This document shows, in pieces, positions 25,560-27,017 of a stretch of DNA of 27,017 nucleotides. Position 1 is the first letter of the stretch, and each line of letters starts with the position of its first letter. The stretch comes from HGM11416 sp045596285. GTDB lineage: Bacteria; Bacillota; Clostridia; Christensenellales; Borkfalkiaceae. The notes beneath the pieces were generated by a model that was not told the origin of the DNA, did not search any database, and worked only from the letters and a program-made list of their open reading frames with translations. The position numbers and the translations under genes were made by a program. Where the stretch lies: the NCBI GenBank assembly GCA_045596285.1, contig JAZOCA010000159.1, positions 1 to 27,017 on the forward strand, in the 5' to 3' direction.

Positions 25560-26180
25560 ATGAAGCAAATAACACAGGTTAGCGTGTGTGTAAAAAACAA
25601 ATCGCGCAGTAATATATATTTAGACGGGCAGTTTTTTTGTTCTATGGATAACCTTATAGTTATTAAATACGGATTAAAAGAAGGGGTTAAAATAGACGAG
25701 CAAAAACTTGCCGAAATTCAAGAAGAAAATGAATTTTCTACCGCGTTAGATAAAGCGTTAACTTATATCACCAAGTATAAAAAAACAAGAAAGCAAATTA
25801 TAGAATATCTTATGAAAAAGGGGTATTTATATCCGTTAGCGCATAAGGTAGTGCAAAAATTAGAAAGTTACGGTTTTGCAAGCGATAGCGATTATGCAAG
25901 CAGTTACGTGCGCGAAAATAGTAAAAATAAGGGTAAATTACTTATAAAAATGCAACTTCGCGCAAAAGGAGTAGATGAAAAGACTGCCGAGCAGGCAATA
26001 GATGAAATTAAAGATGAAACCCCATCTGCAATTTTAGTAGCGCAAAAGTATTTAAAAAACAAAGAACTAACTTACGAAAATTTGGGTAAGTGTTACAGGT
26101 ATTTATTATCTAAAGGCTTTTCTTACGATAGCGCGCATAGCGCAATAAATAAATTTAAGGGTACAGATGATGATTATTGA
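25560..26180 (+). CDS. recX: RecX family regulator of RecA
   Basis: 206 residues, typical of Firmicutes RecX. RecX proteins bind the RecA filament and limit its activity during recombination and SOS. The fold is three-helix repeats: KALTYITKYKKTRKQIIEYL (about 65-84), then SYGFASDSDYASSYV (103-117) and KGKLLIKMQLRAKGVDEKT (123-141), with the family's GY/GF-and-D/E pattern between repeats. The N-terminal 50 residues resemble the beta-strand leader of longer RecX forms (YLDGQFFCSMDNL). It overlaps birA by 14 bases and follows yigZ by four, so the three are one operon. recA is not in the window. Confidence 0.9.
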   Translation: MKQITQVSVCVKNKSRSNIYLDGQFFCSMDNLIVIKYGLKEGVKIDEQKLAEIQEENEFSTALDKALTYITKYKKTRKQIIEYLMKKGYLYPLAHKVVQKLESYGFASDSDYASSYVRENSKNKGKLLIKMQLRAKGVDEKTAEQAIDEIKDETPSAILVAQKYLKNKELTYENLGKCYRYLLSKGFSYDSAHSAINKFKGTDDDY

Positions 26181-26850
26181 GCGATTAAAAAGTATACCGT
26201 CTACCCAAGATTATATTAAAAAGTACATACCAAAACGGCAAAACGTCGTTGTTGTGGCGGAAGAGCAAACTGCGGGCAAAGGCACTAAAGGGCGCACCTT
26301 TATAAGTGAAAAAGGTGGGCTATATGTTAGTAAACTGCACTTTCATGAATTTTTACCCGCTAAAGATTGCCACCAAATTATGGTAAACACCGCTATGGCA
26401 GTTGTTAAAACCTTACTTGCTTTTGGCGTGGATGCGCGTATTAAATGGCCAAACGATATTTGGGTTAATAATAAAAAAATATGCGGTATTTTAACGCAGA
26501 ATTCTTTTAAAGGGGAATTTGTTGATTATTCTTTGGTTGGCATAGGTGTTAACCTTAATAACGATATTGCAAAAGAGATAGCTGATATTGCAATTTCTTT
26601 AAAACAAGCCACGCAAAAAGAAGTAGATGGTCAAGTTTTTTTGCTAACGTTATTGCATAATTTAAACCAAACTTCTTTAATAAGCGATTATAAGGCATAT
26701 AATTTAGTGCTTGGTAAACAAATTACTGTTTGCAAGGGTAACGAAAATTATTCGGCTATTGCCGTTGATATTTTGCAAGATGGCGCTTTGCTTCTTGATA
26801 ACGGCGAAAAACTTTATGCTGGCGAACTAAACGTTAAAATTTCTTTGTGA
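26167..26850 (+). CDS. birA: Biotin-[acetyl-CoA-carboxylase] ligase, no DNA-binding domain
   Basis: 227 residues, the short (group I) form. It activates biotin as biotinyl-AMP and attaches it to the carrier domain of biotin-dependent carboxylases. The ligand loop is GKGTKGR (37-43), a variant of the usual GRGRxGR in which the second and fourth residues are K and T. GGLYVSKLHF (50-59) and RIKWPNDIWV (91-100) with the following KKICGIL (103-109) are the catalytic and biotin-binding segments. The N-terminal helix-turn-helix of long BirA repressors is absent, so it should not regulate biotin genes. The start overlaps recX; ATG 26167 and ATG 26170 are both possible. The stop is TGA, showing that TGA is a normal stop in this genome. 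Confidence 0.92.
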   Translation: MMIIERLKSIPSTQDYIKKYIPKRQNVVVVAEEQTAGKGTKGRTFISEKGGLYVSKLHFHEFLPAKDCHQIMVNTAMAVVKTLLAFGVDARIKWPNDIWVNNKKICGILTQNSFKGEFVDYSLVGIGVNLNNDIAKEIADIAISLKQATQKEVDGQVFLLTLLHNLNQTSLISDYKAYNLVLGKQITVCKGNENYSAIAVDILQDGALLLDNGEKLYAGELNVKISL

Positions 26851-26863
26851 AATTCAATTATTT

Positions 26864-26889
26864 AGGCGGTTATTTACCGCCTTTTTTTT
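26864..26889 (+). terminator. Rho-independent terminator of the yigZ-recX-birA operon
   Basis: AGGCGGT and ACCGCCT form a 7-bp GC-rich stem with loop TATTT, followed by a run of eight T. It starts 13 bases after the birA stop. Confidence 0.92.
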
Positions 26890-26895
26890 GTGGTT

Positions 26896-26931
26896 AAAAT
26901 GGGCGTTAATCGCGTTATAGGCGGTTTTTTT
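26896..26931 (+). repeat. Dispersed intergenic element, copy 7 (variant core)
   Basis: AAAA, six bases, core TTAATCGCGTTATA, six bases, then a T run with T in place of the usual C. It lies just after the birA terminator in the same direction. The core centre is CGT. The arms do not pair well. Confidence 0.65.
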
Positions 26932-26936
26932 CTGCT

Positions 26937-26999
26937 TTCCCCTCAAGGGGAAGCCTTATTTGTGCGTGGTTTTTCTCTGCCTTCCCCTTGAGGGGAAGG
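26937..26999. repeat. Paired GC-rich palindromes at the window end
   Basis: TTCCCCT-CA-AGGGGAA (26937-26952) and CCTTCCCCT-TG-AGGGGAAGG (26980-26999) are two near-perfect palindromes, inverted relative to each other, each preceded by a short T-rich stretch and CTGC(C)TT. They look like a dispersed palindromic repeat, and the second seems to continue past 27000, where ACCGTT-TT-AACGGT (27003-27016) is another palindrome cut close to the window edge. Confidence 0.6.
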
Positions 27000-27017
27000 G
27001 GGACCGTTTTAACGGTG

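Overview
The window reads as a piece of a low-GC Gram-positive (Firmicutes/Clostridia-like) chromosome, probably an uncultured gut-type Clostridium relative. The evidence is AT-rich intergenic DNA, strong GGAGG ribosome sites, near-consensus sigma-A promoters, LplB/YtcP-type sugar permeases, a GGGtGRT protein next to a NifU-like scaffold, and secreted proteins ending in Gly-Gly/Cys tails rather than LPXTG. The genetic code is standard: birA ends in TGA and tryptophan is TGG. Taxonomy below this level is inference.

Layout. (1) 1-4736, + strand: the 3' end of a defence-like block holding a 5'-truncated HEPN-motif protein, a DUF2971-like gene broken by one in-frame TGA, and a full type I restriction HsdR. 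HsdM and HsdS are not in the window. (2) 4991-6696, - strand: a two-gene operon of a GGGtGRT protein and a NifU-like Fe-S scaffold, with a clear promoter. (3) 7294-8112, - strand: an AraC-family regulator divergent from a nine-gene, 14-kb + strand operon (8282-22319). That operon holds two sugar ABC permeases, a large membrane-anchored solute-binding protein, a nucleoside-hydrolase-family enzyme, a secreted protein, an anchored five-bladed-propeller glycosidase-like protein, a secreted sialidase-fold protein, a 1318-residue modular surface protein and a cytoplasmic sialidase-fold protein. It looks like a glycan capture, cleavage and uptake locus. No ABC ATPase is present, so a shared ATPase encoded elsewhere is likely. 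(4) 22858-26850, + strand: a small four-helix membrane protein, tyrS, then yigZ-recX-birA packed as an operon.

The most striking unexplained signal is a dispersed intergenic element of fixed length, found nine times and never inside a gene. It has an A run, six variable bases, the core WTAATCGNNNTATA, six variable bases and CTTTTT. Six copies share the exact 13-mer TAATCGACCTATA. Most copies lie downstream of a gene and in its transcriptional direction; some can fold as terminator-like hairpins with the core as loop, others cannot.

Other points of interest are four tandem jelly-roll-like modules in the 1318-residue protein with a relative in its operon partner, Cys-containing C-terminal sorting-like tails on two surface proteins, and a perfect TTGACA-N17-TATAAT promoter that fixes the start of the AraC gene.
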